Made by a program: the position numbers and the translations under genes
Assembly (NCBI RefSeq): GCF_900156165.1
Contig: NZ_FTMY01000002.1
Location: 434,001 to 498,000, forward strand
Length of the DNA stretch: 64,000 nt
Direction of reading: 5' to 3'
Origin: Pseudacidovorax sp. RU35E
GTDB taxonomy: Bacteria; Pseudomonadota; Gammaproteobacteria; Burkholderiales; Burkholderiaceae_C
Part shown: positions 29,359-38,138 of the stretch, in pieces
Numbering within the stretch: position 1 is the stretch's first letter
Layout of the letters: each line of letters opens with the position of its first letter
The notes under the pieces: generated by a model
What the model saw: only the letters and a program-made list of their open reading frames with translations
What the model was told of the DNA's origin: nothing
The model's database searches: none

Positions 29359-30903
29359 TCAGGCCTTTGTCGCCCGACGCGGCGCGGACTTGCGGGCAGG
29401 CGCGGCCGCCACAGTCTCGGCGGGCGCCGCCTTGGCAGCCTTGCGCGCCGGGGTCGGCGATGTCGCCGCCTTGCGTGCCACGGCCGTTCGCGGCGCAGCG
29501 GGTGCCCGCGTCGGTGCGGACGCCGGTACCGCGACGTGTTTGGCGGACACCGGTGCAACGGGTTCTGCACGCGCTGGCGTCGCAACGGCATTGCTACGGC
29601 GCACGTCTTCGGCCGCCAGCGGCGTGTCGTCGCGCTTCTGCGGCGCATCGTGGGTGGCGATGAAGGCGCGCACCTTCGGATAGACCATGTCGCGCCAGCG
29701 GCGGCCGCTGAAGATGCCGTAGTGGCCGGCACCCTGCACTTCGAAATGCTCGCGGTGCTCGGCGGGGATCTGTGTGCACAGGTCGTGCGCAGCGCGCGTC
29801 TGGCCCGAGCCCGAGATGTCGTCCAGTTCACCCTCGACCGTCAGCAGAGCCGTGGTTCGGATGTCCTGCGGACGCACGCGCTCGATGGCGCCGTCCTCGT
29901 TGCGAACGTCCCAGGTGCCGTCGACCAGCTTGAACTCCTGGAAGACCGTGCGGATGGTTTCAAGGTAGTAGTCCGCATCCATGTCGAGCACCGCGTTGTA
30001 CTCGTCGTAGAACTTGCGGTGGGCCTCGGCGCTGGCGTCGTCGCCCTTCACCAGGTCCTTGAAGTAGTCGTAATGGCTGGTGGCGTGGCGGTCGGGGTTC
30101 ATCGCCACGAAGCCGGTGTGCTGCAGAAAGCCGGGGTACACCCGCCGGCCTTCGCCTGGAAAGCCCTGAGGCACGCGATAGATGACGTTGTTCTCGAACC
30201 ACTCGAAGCTCTTGTTCATCGCCAGGTTGTTCACGGCGGTCGGCGAGCGGCGTGCGTCGATGGGCCCACCCATCATCGTCATCGTGAGCGGCGTGGTTTC
30301 GCCGCGGCTGGCCATCAGAGAGATCGCAGCCAGCACGGGCACGGTGGGCTGGCAGACACTCATGACGTGGCAGTTGCCGTATTCGGCCTGCACGTGGCGG
30401 ATGAATTGCTCCACGTCGTTGATGTAGTCGTCGAGATGGAATTCGCCCTCCGACAGTGGGACCGTGCGCGCGTTCTTCCAGTCGGTGATGTAGACCTTGT
30501 GGCCCTGCAGCATCGTGCGCACCGTGTCGCGCAGCAGCGTCGCGTAATGGCCAGACAGGGGGGCCACGATCAACACGACGGGCTGATTCTTGAGCGTGTT
30601 CAGCACCTCCGGGTCGTCGGTGTAGCGCTTGAAGCGGCGCAACTGGCAGAAGGGCTTGTCGACTTCGACGATTTCGTGGATGACCACCTCGGCGCCGTCC
30701 ACCTGGACGGATTGGATGCCGAACTCCGGCTTCTCGTAATCCTTGCCGAGACGGTAGATGAGGTCGTATCCCGCGGCCACACGCTGGGCCATGGGCAACT
30801 GGCTGAACATGGAGCCGTTGCCGTAGAGTTTGGACACAGCACGCGCGAAGTCCGCGAAGGGCTCCATCAACGAGCGCTGGGCTTCATAGAGGTGATACAG
30901 CAT
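29359..30903 (-). CDS. phaZ: Intracellular polyhydroxyalkanoate depolymerase with a basic C-terminal tail
   Basis: 514 residues. Residues 1-420 match the PhaZ1-type intracellular depolymerases that mobilise PHB granules. The nucleophile is Cys184 (MSVCQPTVPVLAAI), with Asp361 or 362 in GELDDISGSGQT and His394 in GAGHYGIFSG. From about 425 a tail of 90 residues follows, rich in Ala, Pro, Arg and Lys (TPARKAAKAAPAE, APARKSAPRRATKA), like the DNA-binding tails of histone-H1-type or PhaF proteins. The characterised Ralstonia enzyme stops near where this tail begins. The gene pairs functionally with phaB at 11.2 kb. Confidence 0.93.
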   Translation of the reverse strand: MLYHLYEAQRSLMEPFADFARAVSKLYGNGSMFSQLPMAQRVAAGYDLIYRLGKDYEKPEFGIQSVQVDGAEVVIHEIVEVDKPFCQLRRFKRYTDDPEVLNTLKNQPVVLIVAPLSGHYATLLRDTVRTMLQGHKVYITDWKNARTVPLSEGEFHLDDYINDVEQFIRHVQAEYGNCHVMSVCQPTVPVLAAISLMASRGETTPLTMTMMGGPIDARRSPTAVNNLAMNKSFEWFENNVIYRVPQGFPGEGRRVYPGFLQHTGFVAMNPDRHATSHYDYFKDLVKGDDASAEAHRKFYDEYNAVLDMDADYYLETIRTVFQEFKLVDGTWDVRNEDGAIERVRPQDIRTTALLTVEGELDDISGSGQTRAAHDLCTQIPAEHREHFEVQGAGHYGIFSGRRWRDMVYPKVRAFIATHDAPQKRDDTPLAAEDVRRSNAVATPARAEPVAPVSAKHVAVPASAPTRAPAAPRTAVARKAATSPTPARKAAKAAPAETVAAAPARKSAPRRATKA

Positions 30904-31066
30904 GATGTTGAGAGGCGCAAGTTTCGCTGCGCCGCAATATAGCAGCGGGTCCTGACGCGAAGGTGGGGCACTGCCCGCGGCTGCGCTCGTGCCGTGCGAC
31001 GCAAGTCGCAGAAGGCAGGGTAAAGCGCAGGTGCGGGCGGTCGCGTCTGTCAGGGCGCCAAGGCGC

Positions 31067-31690
31067 TCAGCTTCCGACGTAGCGCCCGGGGCGATGATTG
31101 ACCCAGAGAAAGCCGCCCATCACCACGGCGCCCAGGATGGACGAGCCGACGCGGGAGGGAGCGACCACGAACAGCGCGGCCATTAGCACGGCGCAATCGA
31201 TGACCAGTTGCACCTTGCCGGCGCGCCAGCCTCGACGCTCCTGAAAGTAGAGCGAGACGATGGTGGCGCCCCCGAGGCTGGCCCGGTGCCGGGCCAAAAA
31301 CAGGCAGCCCGTCCCCAGCAACAAGCCCCCAAAGACCGCGGCAAATGCAGGATGCAGGGCCTGGATCGACACGAATCGCGGCGCGAACTCGGTGAGGACG
31401 GACAGCAGAAGCACCGCGGCAAAGGTCTTGAAGGTGAATTCACCGCCCATCCGCTTCCAGGCGAAGCCGTAGAACGGCAGGTTCAGCAGAAAAAAGGTCT
31501 GGCCCAGTCCCATCCCGGTGGCGTAGTGGAGCAGGAACGCGGCACCGGCAGTGCCGCCGGTGAGCAGGCCCGCCTGCCCAAACAGCACCAGCGCCATGGC
31601 GACGAACAACGTGCCGGCGCACAGGGCCTGGAAGTCTTCGAAGCGGGAATGGCGCAAGGACGTCGAGTAATGGGGACTGGGGATGTCCAT
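31067..31690 (-). CDS. YitT-family membrane protein
   Basis: 207 residues with about five or six membrane helices. The family pattern is visible in LVLFGQAGLLTGGTAGAAFLLHYATG, FFLLNLPFYGFAWKRMG, FTFKTFAAVLLLSVLTEF and the GGATIVSLYFQERRGWRAGKVQLVIDCAVL segment. YitT proteins have no established function. The gene stands alone; 163 bases separate it from the depolymerase start at 30903, and a 702-base stretch lies upstream of it. Confidence 0.85.
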   Translation of the reverse strand: MDIPSPHYSTSLRHSRFEDFQALCAGTLFVAMALVLFGQAGLLTGGTAGAAFLLHYATGMGLGQTFFLLNLPFYGFAWKRMGGEFTFKTFAAVLLLSVLTEFAPRFVSIQALHPAFAAVFGGLLLGTGCLFLARHRASLGGATIVSLYFQERRGWRAGKVQLVIDCAVLMAALFVVAPSRVGSSILGAVVMGGFLWVNHRPGRYVGS

Positions 31691-31977
31691 ATCCCAATGC
31701 TACGCAAGAAGCAGGCCGCGCCGCAGACAACCGCGGGCGCAGTTTCCATAGAGGGGTGTGTGCGTATGTATGCGGTGCGTCACGCCGTGACAGACACGGC
31801 CTTCAAGACCCTGGGCGGTCACGCCGCGAGGGATGGCCCGTCGCGCTGACAGCCATTGGGGCTTCATTCCTGGGCATAGCGGCACGGACCGCGAGAACAC
31901 TGGGTGCATTCCTGCTCAAGAGTGCCTTGTGGCACTGCCTACCCAGGTGACCGACTACTGCCGCAAGGAGTCTGACC
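31691..31977. other. Region upstream of YitT without a convincing gene
   Basis: No frame here has good start context, family resemblance or consistent codon use. Short frames on both strands (for example 31756-31950 plus, 31803-32138 minus) look like chance openings. It probably contains the YitT promoter, but no clear -35/-10 pair was recognised. Confidence 0.4.
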
Positions 31978-32193
31978 GTGATGCTGCAAGCCTCTGCCCG
32001 CTTATCGATGATGAGTACCCCGCCCGCTGATCCCGCGGAAATGCCAGTGCAGCCGGACCGTGGTACCCCGCCCACTCCGGGCCAGCAACCGCCGTCTCCG
32101 GTACTCCCGGCCATGCGTGGAAGGGTGTCGCTGCGCATGCGTGTTCACCACTCCTTCATGCGGGCCGCAGCGTTTCGCTGGCGCACGCTTTAA
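31978..32193 (+). CDS. Possible small Pro-rich protein
   Basis: A 71-codon frame starting GTG (31978) or ATG (31981). AAGGAG at 31965-31970, seven bases before the GTG, is one of the best ribosome binding sites in the window. The product opens LQASARLSMMSTPPADPAE, has a proline-rich middle (PPTPGQQPPSPVLP) and a basic C-terminus (RGRVSLRMRVHHSFMRAAAFRWRTL). It resembles no family I know. A GC-rich hairpin lies about 20 bases past the stop. It could be a real small gene or leader peptide, or chance. Confidence 0.3.
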   Translation: MMLQASARLSMMSTPPADPAEMPVQPDRGTPPTPGQQPPSPVLPAMRGRVSLRMRVHHSFMRAAAFRWRTL

Positions 32194-32212
32194 CGATCGC
32201 CCAGAAGTAGCA

Positions 32213-32253
32213 GGGGGCGGCAGCCCTATCAGCTGCCCCGCCCTAAGGCAAGC
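32213..32253 (+). other. GC-rich hairpin after the small frame
   Basis: GGGGGCGGCAGC and GCTGCCCCGCCC can pair with two mismatches. No T-run follows, so it is not a clean Rho-independent terminator; it may be an RNA structure or a chance palindrome. The rest of the interval up to 32392 shows only the leader of the DUF883 gene. Confidence 0.3.
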
Positions 32254-32392
32254 GTGCCGCCTATTGCCGACCAGATGCCTGTCAGCCCGAGGACCGGCGA
32301 GCGTGCGGCATTAATATCCTTCCCATCCCGCCGTGAGGCGGATGTCGTTGTCGGCACGTTGCCGATGTCCTGAATACGAGGGAAGGTATTCC

Positions 32393-32704
32393 ATGTCCGT
32401 TACCCAAAACCTTGAAGCTGCGGCCAACGCAGTGGTCGAAGACCTTGCCAGCGATGTCCGGGGCGTCCTGTCCAACAAGGATCTTGAAGCGGTGCCGCAG
32501 CTCAAGGCGCTGAAGCAGCGTGTGGACACCAAGCTCGCCATTGCGCGTGAGCTTGCCGCCGAAAAAAGCAAGGTCGCCGCCAAAAAGGCCAAGGAAGCTG
32601 CGCAGACGGCCAATGCCTATGCCCACGACGAGCCGTGGCAGATTGCCGGTGCTGCCCTCGCGGTCGGCGTTCTGGTGGGTCTGCTGATCGGCAACCGCCG
32701 CTGA
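32393..32704 (+). CDS. DUF883 (ElaB/YqjD/CsbD-like) membrane-anchored protein
   Basis: 103 residues. A helical, Lys/Ala-rich N-terminal part (LKQRVDTKLAIARELAAEKSKVAAKKAKEAA) is followed by YAHDEPWQIAGAALAVGVLVGLLIGNRR, the C-terminal membrane anchor with the GLLIGxRR end typical of DUF883. E. coli relatives YqjD and ElaB bind ribosomes at the inner membrane in stationary phase. The ATG at 32393 follows GGGAAGG. The next gene is a YqjE-like protein, the same neighbour order as E. coli yqjD-yqjE. Confidence 0.9.
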   Translation: MSVTQNLEAAANAVVEDLASDVRGVLSNKDLEAVPQLKALKQRVDTKLAIARELAAEKSKVAAKKAKEAAQTANAYAHDEPWQIAGAALAVGVLVGLLIGNRR

Positions 32705-32752
32705 TGTCGCACTTCGTGTGTCGCCGGCTTGGCCGGGCAGAAAAGCGCGCGT

Positions 32753-33454
32753 ATGAGCCGGCTCCTTGAGATGCTGGGGCTGGGGCCCCGGCTGCGGCGT
32801 TGGAAGGCGGCTGGCGCTGAGGCTGCCCTGGGTGTCCACCACCGCGCACAGCTCGCCGGCATCGCATGGCACGAGGCACGCACGCCGCTCGCCCAATCCG
32901 CATTCCTGTCGGTCGTGCTGGCACTCGTCAGCGTCATCGCCGGTGTCGTGCTGTCCGGCGCAGTGGTGGTGCACTACTGGGACGGGCCTTTACGCGTTCG
33001 CGCGGCGTGGTGGGTGGCGATTGCCTGGGCTGTGGTCTGGGCTGCGCTTCTCGCCTTGCTTCTGGCACGCGTCCGGCGCACCACGCAGGCCGTCCTGCCG
33101 CTGACGCAGGAGTTGCGGCGTGACCTTTCGGGCACCGACGCGCAGGCGTCTTCGACGATGCCCGGTCCTGTCGAGATGGCGACGATGCGGGAAGAAGTGC
33201 TGGCGCGCATCGCCGAGCAGCGGGCCCGGCGTGCGTTGGTGCAAGAGCGCCGAGCGGCAGCGCAGGCCGAAGCGGCCGCACGCGCCTCCGCCCGGCCACC
33301 AAGCCAGCCTCTGTCCGCGACTGCCGTGCGGATTGCACGTGAGCATCCCTTGGCCACCGGCGCCGCGGCGGCTACCGTCGTGGCCGTGCTGGGGCCACGG
33401 CGGCTGCTGCGCTGGGCGGGATGGGCGCTGCCCCTGCTTTGGAAGTTGCGCTGA
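32753..33454 (+). CDS. YqjE-like (phage holin III family) membrane protein with YqjK-like tail
   Basis: 233 residues from the ATG at 32753. Two membrane helices at about 52-77 and 90-108 (LSVVLALVSVIAGVVLSGAVVV; WWVAIAWAVVWAALLALLLA) form the YqjE part. A charged helical stretch (EMATMREEVLARIAEQRARRALVQERRAAAQAEAAAR) follows, then an end similar in layout to YqjK (AREHPLATGAAAATVVAVLGPRRLLRWAGWALPLLWKL). In E. coli yqjD, yqjE and yqjK are separate genes; here the last two may be fused. Function unknown, probably membrane-associated stress physiology with the DUF883 partner. Confidence 0.75.
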   Translation: MSRLLEMLGLGPRLRRWKAAGAEAALGVHHRAQLAGIAWHEARTPLAQSAFLSVVLALVSVIAGVVLSGAVVVHYWDGPLRVRAAWWVAIAWAVVWAALLALLLARVRRTTQAVLPLTQELRRDLSGTDAQASSTMPGPVEMATMREEVLARIAEQRARRALVQERRAAAQAEAAARASARPPSQPLSATAVRIAREHPLATGAAAATVVAVLGPRRLLRWAGWALPLLWKLR

Positions 33455-33508
33455 TCGGCGCCGGCGCTGGGCCTGGCGCCGATCCGAGGCGCCCTGGCCC
33501 AAACCGGG

Positions 33509-34570
33509 TCAGCGGCTCTTGCGCAACGCGGTGGCCACTTCCGTGACCAGCGAGGGGCCTCGGTAGATCAGTCCCGTGTACATCTGCACGACGTCCGCAC
33601 CCGCTGCGAGTTTGGCCTGGGCGTCGTTGCCATTGAGGACGCCGCCGACACCAATGATCGGAAAGCCCGGGCCGAGCGCGGCCCGCAGCTGGCGGATCAC
33701 GCGATTGCTGGCGTCGCGGACGGGTGCCCCCGAAAGCCCACCAGCTTCCTGCCCGTACGGCAGGCCTGCCACGGCATCGCGTGCGAGCGTGGTGTTGGTG
33801 GCGATCACGCCATCCATGCCCTGGCGCCTGAGCGTGTCGGCAATGACGGCCACCTGGGCCTCATCGAGATCGGGCGCGATCTTGAGAAAGATCGGGGTGC
33901 GTTTGCCTGTGCGTTGATGCAACTGGACGCGCCGCTCGGACAGGGTACCCAGCAGTGCGTCCAGCGCCTCGTCACTCTGCAGGCTGCGCAGATTGGCCGT
34001 GTTGGGGCTGGAGATGTTCACGGCCACATAGTCCGCCTGCGCATAGACGCCGTCCAGGCAGGCCAGGTAATCGTCGGCCGCCCGCTCGATCGAGGTGCTT
34101 GCGTTCTTGCCGATGTTGAGCCCGAGCAGCATCGGGAGGCTGTCCGCGCGCTGGCGGAATCGCGCCCGCTGCACGTTGGTCAGGAAGCTGTCGAGCCCCT
34201 CATTGTTGAAACCGAGTCGGTTGATGAGCGCCTCGGCCGCCGGCAGACGAAAGATCCGGGGACGCGCGTTGCCAGGCTGCGGCCGGGGCGTGACAGTACC
34301 CACTTCCACGAAGCCGAAGCCCATGGCGGCGAAAGCGTCGATGCAGCGGGCGTTCTTGTCCAGGCCAGCCGCCAGGCCGACTCGGTTGGGAAAGCGCAGG
34401 CCCGCCAGTTCGACCGGGTCGTCGACACGCCGCACGGTGTAGAGCGCAGCCAGCGGCGTGTTCTGCGTGCGGGCCAGTTGTCCCAGCGTCAGCTCGTGGG
34501 CCGCTTCCGCGTCCATGCGGAACAGAAGGGGGCGGGCGAGGCCGTAGAGGCCGGTGGCGGGAGCGGGCAT
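33509..34570 (-). CDS. pyrD: Dihydroorotate dehydrogenase (quinone), class 2
   Basis: 353 residues. PyrD oxidises dihydroorotate to orotate at the inner membrane, passing electrons to quinone. Family motifs are [22 protein letters not shown] (the class 2 membrane-associating helix), [58 protein letters not shown] with the catalytic Ser region, and [31 protein letters not shown]. The ATG at 34570 fits the family N-terminus; the open frame further upstream is the antisense of rpiA. It is divergent from rpiA across 43 bases. Confidence 0.96.
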   Translation of the reverse strand: MPAPATGLYGLARPLLFRMDAEAAHELTLGQLARTQNTPLAALYTVRRVDDPVELAGLRFPNRVGLAAGLDKNARCIDAFAAMGFGFVEVGTVTPRPQPGNARPRIFRLPAAEALINRLGFNNEGLDSFLTNVQRARFRQRADSLPMLLGLNIGKNASTSIERAADDYLACLDGVYAQADYVAVNISSPNTANLRSLQSDEALDALLGTLSERRVQLHQRTGKRTPIFLKIAPDLDEAQVAVIADTLRRQGMDGVIATNTTLARDAVAGLPYGQEAGGLSGAPVRDASNRVIRQLRAALGPGFPIIGVGGVLNGNDAQAKLAAGADVVQMYTGLIYRGPSLVTEVATALRKSR

Positions 34571-34613
34571 CTGATAATTCGCGTTTTTCTCGGACAACCC
34601 AGGATTCTCCCCG

Positions 34614-35300
34614 ATGCCCAATGCCGCCATGACCCAGGATGAACTCAAGGCCCAGGTGGGCCGCGCCGCCCTCGCGCATGTGGTGCGCGGTGAGATCGTG
34701 GGCGTGGGCACCGGCTCCACGGTGAACAAGTTCATTGAGGCGCTGGCGACGATCCGCGACGAGATCAAGGGGGCGGTGTCCAGCTCGGAAGCCTCCACCG
34801 AACGCCTCAAGGCCCTGGGCATTCCGGTGTTCGACAGCAACGAGGTCGATGAACTCGCGGTCTATATCGATGGCGCGGACGAGATCGACGGGCGTGGTTA
34901 CATGGTCAAGGGTGGTGGCGCCGCCCTCACGCGCGAGAAGATCGTCGCCGCGCAGTCGCGCCGCTTCGTCTGCATCGCCGATGCGTCCAAGCGCGTGGAC
35001 GTGCTCGGCCGCTTTCCGTTGCCGGTCGAGGTGATCCCGATGGCAGTCCGGCGCATCTCGCGGCAGTTCGCCGCCCAGGGTGGGACGGCGTCGCTGCGCA
35101 TGAAGGATGGCCGGCCGCTGGTGACGGACAACGGTCAGCACATCCTGGATGTGACCGGCCTGTCGATCCGCGAGCCCCTGGCTTTCGAATCCGAGGTGAA
35201 CCAGTGGCCGGGCGTGGTGACGGTGGGCATCTTTGCGCACCAGAAGGCCAGCCTTTGCCTGCTCGCCACATCCGACGGCGTGCAGACGCTGAGCTACTGA
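34614..35300 (+). CDS. rpiA: Ribose-5-phosphate isomerase A
   Basis: 228 residues. RpiA interconverts ribose-5-phosphate and ribulose-5-phosphate in the pentose phosphate pathway, feeding nucleotide synthesis. Family motifs are [61 protein letters not shown] and DNGQHILDV. The catalytic acid region (DGADE) and Lys (VKGGG) are present. AGGA lies nine bases before the chosen ATG. An in-frame ATG five codons later is possible. Divergent with pyrD. Confidence 0.97.
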   Translation: MPNAAMTQDELKAQVGRAALAHVVRGEIVGVGTGSTVNKFIEALATIRDEIKGAVSSSEASTERLKALGIPVFDSNEVDELAVYIDGADEIDGRGYMVKGGGAALTREKIVAAQSRRFVCIADASKRVDVLGRFPLPVEVIPMAVRRISRQFAAQGGTASLRMKDGRPLVTDNGQHILDVTGLSIREPLAFESEVNQWPGVVTVGIFAHQKASLCLLATSDGVQTLSY

Positions 35301-35325
35301 GACGCTTGGCGCTGCGCGCAGCCGC

Positions 35326-35970
35326 TCAAAAGCGAATACCGGCGGGATTGGATGGCGTCGGTCCCGTGGCTGGCGGCTCGACCCGCGCGGGCGCCGGTGC
35401 TGTGGCGGCGGGCGGGGGCGCCGGCCCGGCCAGGGGGCGCGCGGCCGGCGGGCTGTAGCCGGGCGGCAGCCCATTGCTCCTGGGATAGCCGGCGGCATTC
35501 AGGTATTGCGACCAGTCCCCGTCGGCGAAGCCGCGAAGTTGCTGGGCGCCGATCGTCAGCAGCGGCAGCCCCGTCTGGCCGCTGAGCTGCTGGAGCGCCT
35601 CGATGTCGCGGCTTCCGTCCACCGTGCGTTCCCTGAATGGAACACCACGGGCACGCAGCATCGAGCGGCCTTCGTCGCACGGTGCACAGTTGCGTTGCGT
35701 GTACAGGGTCACCGGGTAGCGCTGCACCACCTGCCTGAGTTCGAAGGGCAGGCCGTCCGCCCCCGTGTCGACTTCGTTGGTGGGCGGTGCTTCCACTGGA
35801 CGTGCCGCGGTGGAGGGGGGCTTGTCCGAGAAGGTCACGCGGCCTTGCGCGTCGACCGAGCGATAAAGCGTCTGAGTGGCCACCGTCGCCGACCACCCCG
35901 CCACGGACAATGCGGCAGCGACGGTCAGGGCGACCCTGCTCGGCACGCAGGCGGCGCGCAGCGCGTTCAC
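35326..35970 (-). CDS. DUF4124-glutaredoxin fusion, exported
   Basis: 214 residues from a GTG whose last two bases are part of the prlC stop (GTGA). A signal peptide (ALTVAAALSVAGWSATVATQ) leads into a DUF4124 domain (LYRSVDAQGRVTFSDKPP). A glutaredoxin-like domain follows with VTLYTQRNCAPCDEGRSMLRARGVPFRERTVDG and the cis-Pro motif GLPLLTI. The CAPC motif suggests redox activity in the periplasm. A Pro/Ala tail follows. The translational coupling to prlC is notable but the functional link is unknown. Confidence 0.8.
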   Translation of the reverse strand: MNALRAACVPSRVALTVAAALSVAGWSATVATQTLYRSVDAQGRVTFSDKPPSTAARPVEAPPTNEVDTGADGLPFELRQVVQRYPVTLYTQRNCAPCDEGRSMLRARGVPFRERTVDGSRDIEALQQLSGQTGLPLLTIGAQQLRGFADGDWSQYLNAAGYPRSNGLPPGYSPPAARPLAGPAPPPAATAPAPARVEPPATGPTPSNPAGIRF

Positions 35971-38042
35971 GCCAGGGCTTCCTCGGCGAGCGGCTCGCTC
36001 ATGCCCTGGTGGCGCAGCAGCGCGTCGATGCTGGGCTCCCGTCCGCGGAAGGCCTTGAACGATTCCATCGCGCTGCGGCTGCCACCCGCTTCGAGGATGG
36101 CCTCGCGGTAGCGACGCCCGGTCTCCACGCTGGGCAGGCCCTGCGCGTCCACGGTCTCCTCGAACGCGGCATAGGCGTCGGCCGACAGCACCTCGGCCCA
36201 CTTGTAGCTGTAGTAGCCCGCCGCGTAGCCGCCAGAGAAGATGTGCGTGAAGGTCATGGGCGTGCGGCTGAATTCCGGCGAGGGCAGGACGGCGACTTCG
36301 GTCCGCACTTCGTTCAGCAGCGCCATCACGGCATCGGGCTTGGCTTGGCTCGCGTCCAACTGCGTATGCAGCAGCATGTCGAACAGCGAGAACTCGATCT
36401 GGCGCAGCGTCTGCATGCCGCTCTGGAAGTTCTTCGCCGCGATCATCTTGTCGTACAGCGCCCGGGGCAGGGGAGCGCCGGTGTCCACATGGGCCGTCAT
36501 GTTCTGCAGCACGTCCCATTCCCAGCAGAAGTTTTCCATGAACTGGCTGGGTAGCTCCACGGCATCCCACTCCACGCCGCTGATGCCCGAGACGTCATGC
36601 TCGTTCACCTGCGTGAGCATGTGGTGAAGGCCGTGGCCGAACTCGTGGAAGAGGGTGATGACATCGTCGTGCGTGAGCAGCGGCGGCTTGCCGTCCACGC
36701 CCTCGGCGAAATTGCAGACAAGGTGAGCCACCGGTGTCTGCAGCCGCTGGTCATCCGGGCGCAGCCAGCGGGCGCGTACGTCATCCATCCATGCGCCACC
36801 GCGCTTGGCGGCACGGGCGGAAGGATCCAGATAGAACTGACCCACCTTCTGCACGCCCTGCGGCGTCTGCCGCTCGATGCGGTAGAAGACCACGCTGGGG
36901 TGCCACACCGGCGCCTCGTCGCGGCGGATCTGCACCTCGAACAGGTTCTGCACGATCTTGAACAGCCCGTCGAGCACCTTGGGCGCCGGGAAGTAGGGCT
37001 TGACCTCCTGCTCGCTGAATGCGTAGCGGGCTTCCTTGAGCTTCTCGCCGATGTAGCTCCAGTCCCAGGGTTGCGGATCGGCGATGCCGAGTTCGCGGCT
37101 GGCGAAGTCGCGCAGCTGCACCACGTCGCGCTGGCCGTAGGGCTTGGCCTTGGCCGCCAGGTCGCGCAGGAAGCCGATCACCTGCTCGGGCGATTCGGCC
37201 ATCTTGGGCACGACCGACAGTTCGCCGAAGTTGCGGTAGCCGAGCAACTGCGCCTCTTCCTGGCGCAGCTTGAGGATCTCGAGAATGAGCGGGGTGTTGT
37301 CGAAGGCTGCATCGCCGAACTCGCTGGCGCGGGTGACGTAGGCGCGGTACAGACGCTCGCGCAGTCCGCTGCTGCGGGCGAACTGCATCACCGGGAGGTA
37401 GCAGGGCATCTTGAGCGTGAGCTTGTAGCCGGCCTTGCCTTCGGCTTGCGCCGCGGCGCGCGCGGCGGCGATCACATCAGCGGGGACACCGTCCAGCTCC
37501 GACAGCTCGGCGTAGTACGCAAAGGCGTCCGTGGCGTCCAGCGCGTGCTCGCTGAACTTCTGGCTCAGCTCGGCCTGGCGTTCCTGGATCTCGGCATAGC
37601 GGTCCCGCGCGGCGCCCCGCAGTTCGGCACCGCCGAGCACGAAGTTGCGCATGGCATTCGCGTGGGCCTGGCGCTGTTCGCCATTGAGCGTGGCCACGTC
37701 GATCGCCTTGTACTTGGCATAGAGGCGCTCGTCGGCGCCCAGGCGCGTCCAGAAGGCAGTGACGCGCGGCATGGCCTCGTTGTATGCGGCACGCAGCTCG
37801 GGCGTGTCGGCGACGGCGTTCAGATGGCCGACGGCGCCCCAGGCGCGGCCCAGACGCTCGGTGGCCACATCGAGCACGCGGGCGATGGCGCCCCATTCGG
37901 CAGGAAAGTCGGGCGCCGTGACTTGCTCCAACGCCGACTCGGCCTGCTGGAGCAGATCGTCGATGGCGGGCGCCACATGTTCGGGCCGGATGCGGTCGAA
38001 CAGAGGCAGGTCGGAGAAGTCGAGCAGCGGATTGGAGGTCAT
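35967..38042 (-). CDS. prlC: Oligopeptidase A (M3 metallopeptidase)
   Basis: 691 residues. A cytoplasmic zinc endopeptidase that degrades short peptides and signal-peptide remnants. The active-site HEFGHGLHHMLTQVNE contains HExxH, followed by SGVEWDAVELPSQFMENFCWE with the third ligand region. The N-terminus NPLLDFSDLPLFDRIRPEHVAPAI is typical of PrlC/OpdA, as is the length. The gene lies 96 bases downstream of folD on the same strand and its stop overlaps the glutaredoxin-like gene. Confidence 0.95.
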   Translation of the reverse strand: MTSNPLLDFSDLPLFDRIRPEHVAPAIDDLLQQAESALEQVTAPDFPAEWGAIARVLDVATERLGRAWGAVGHLNAVADTPELRAAYNEAMPRVTAFWTRLGADERLYAKYKAIDVATLNGEQRQAHANAMRNFVLGGAELRGAARDRYAEIQERQAELSQKFSEHALDATDAFAYYAELSELDGVPADVIAAARAAAQAEGKAGYKLTLKMPCYLPVMQFARSSGLRERLYRAYVTRASEFGDAAFDNTPLILEILKLRQEEAQLLGYRNFGELSVVPKMAESPEQVIGFLRDLAAKAKPYGQRDVVQLRDFASRELGIADPQPWDWSYIGEKLKEARYAFSEQEVKPYFPAPKVLDGLFKIVQNLFEVQIRRDEAPVWHPSVVFYRIERQTPQGVQKVGQFYLDPSARAAKRGGAWMDDVRARWLRPDDQRLQTPVAHLVCNFAEGVDGKPPLLTHDDVITLFHEFGHGLHHMLTQVNEHDVSGISGVEWDAVELPSQFMENFCWEWDVLQNMTAHVDTGAPLPRALYDKMIAAKNFQSGMQTLRQIEFSLFDMLLHTQLDASQAKPDAVMALLNEVRTEVAVLPSPEFSRTPMTFTHIFSGGYAAGYYSYKWAEVLSADAYAAFEETVDAQGLPSVETGRRYREAILEAGGSRSAMESFKAFRGREPSIDALLRHQGMSEPLAEEALA

Positions 38043-38138
38043 GCTGCTGATTTTGAGGCAAAGCCCGGGGCTTCAAGCGCCGGACCTCGCCATGGCCGCG
38101 ATGAAGGCCGGCTATTGAGCGCCGACCTCAGCGTCCTG

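Noticed and set aside
31756-32138. Short frames on both strands upstream of the DUF883 gene
   Set aside because: No start context or protein character; only the frame at 31978 has a strong ribosome binding site.
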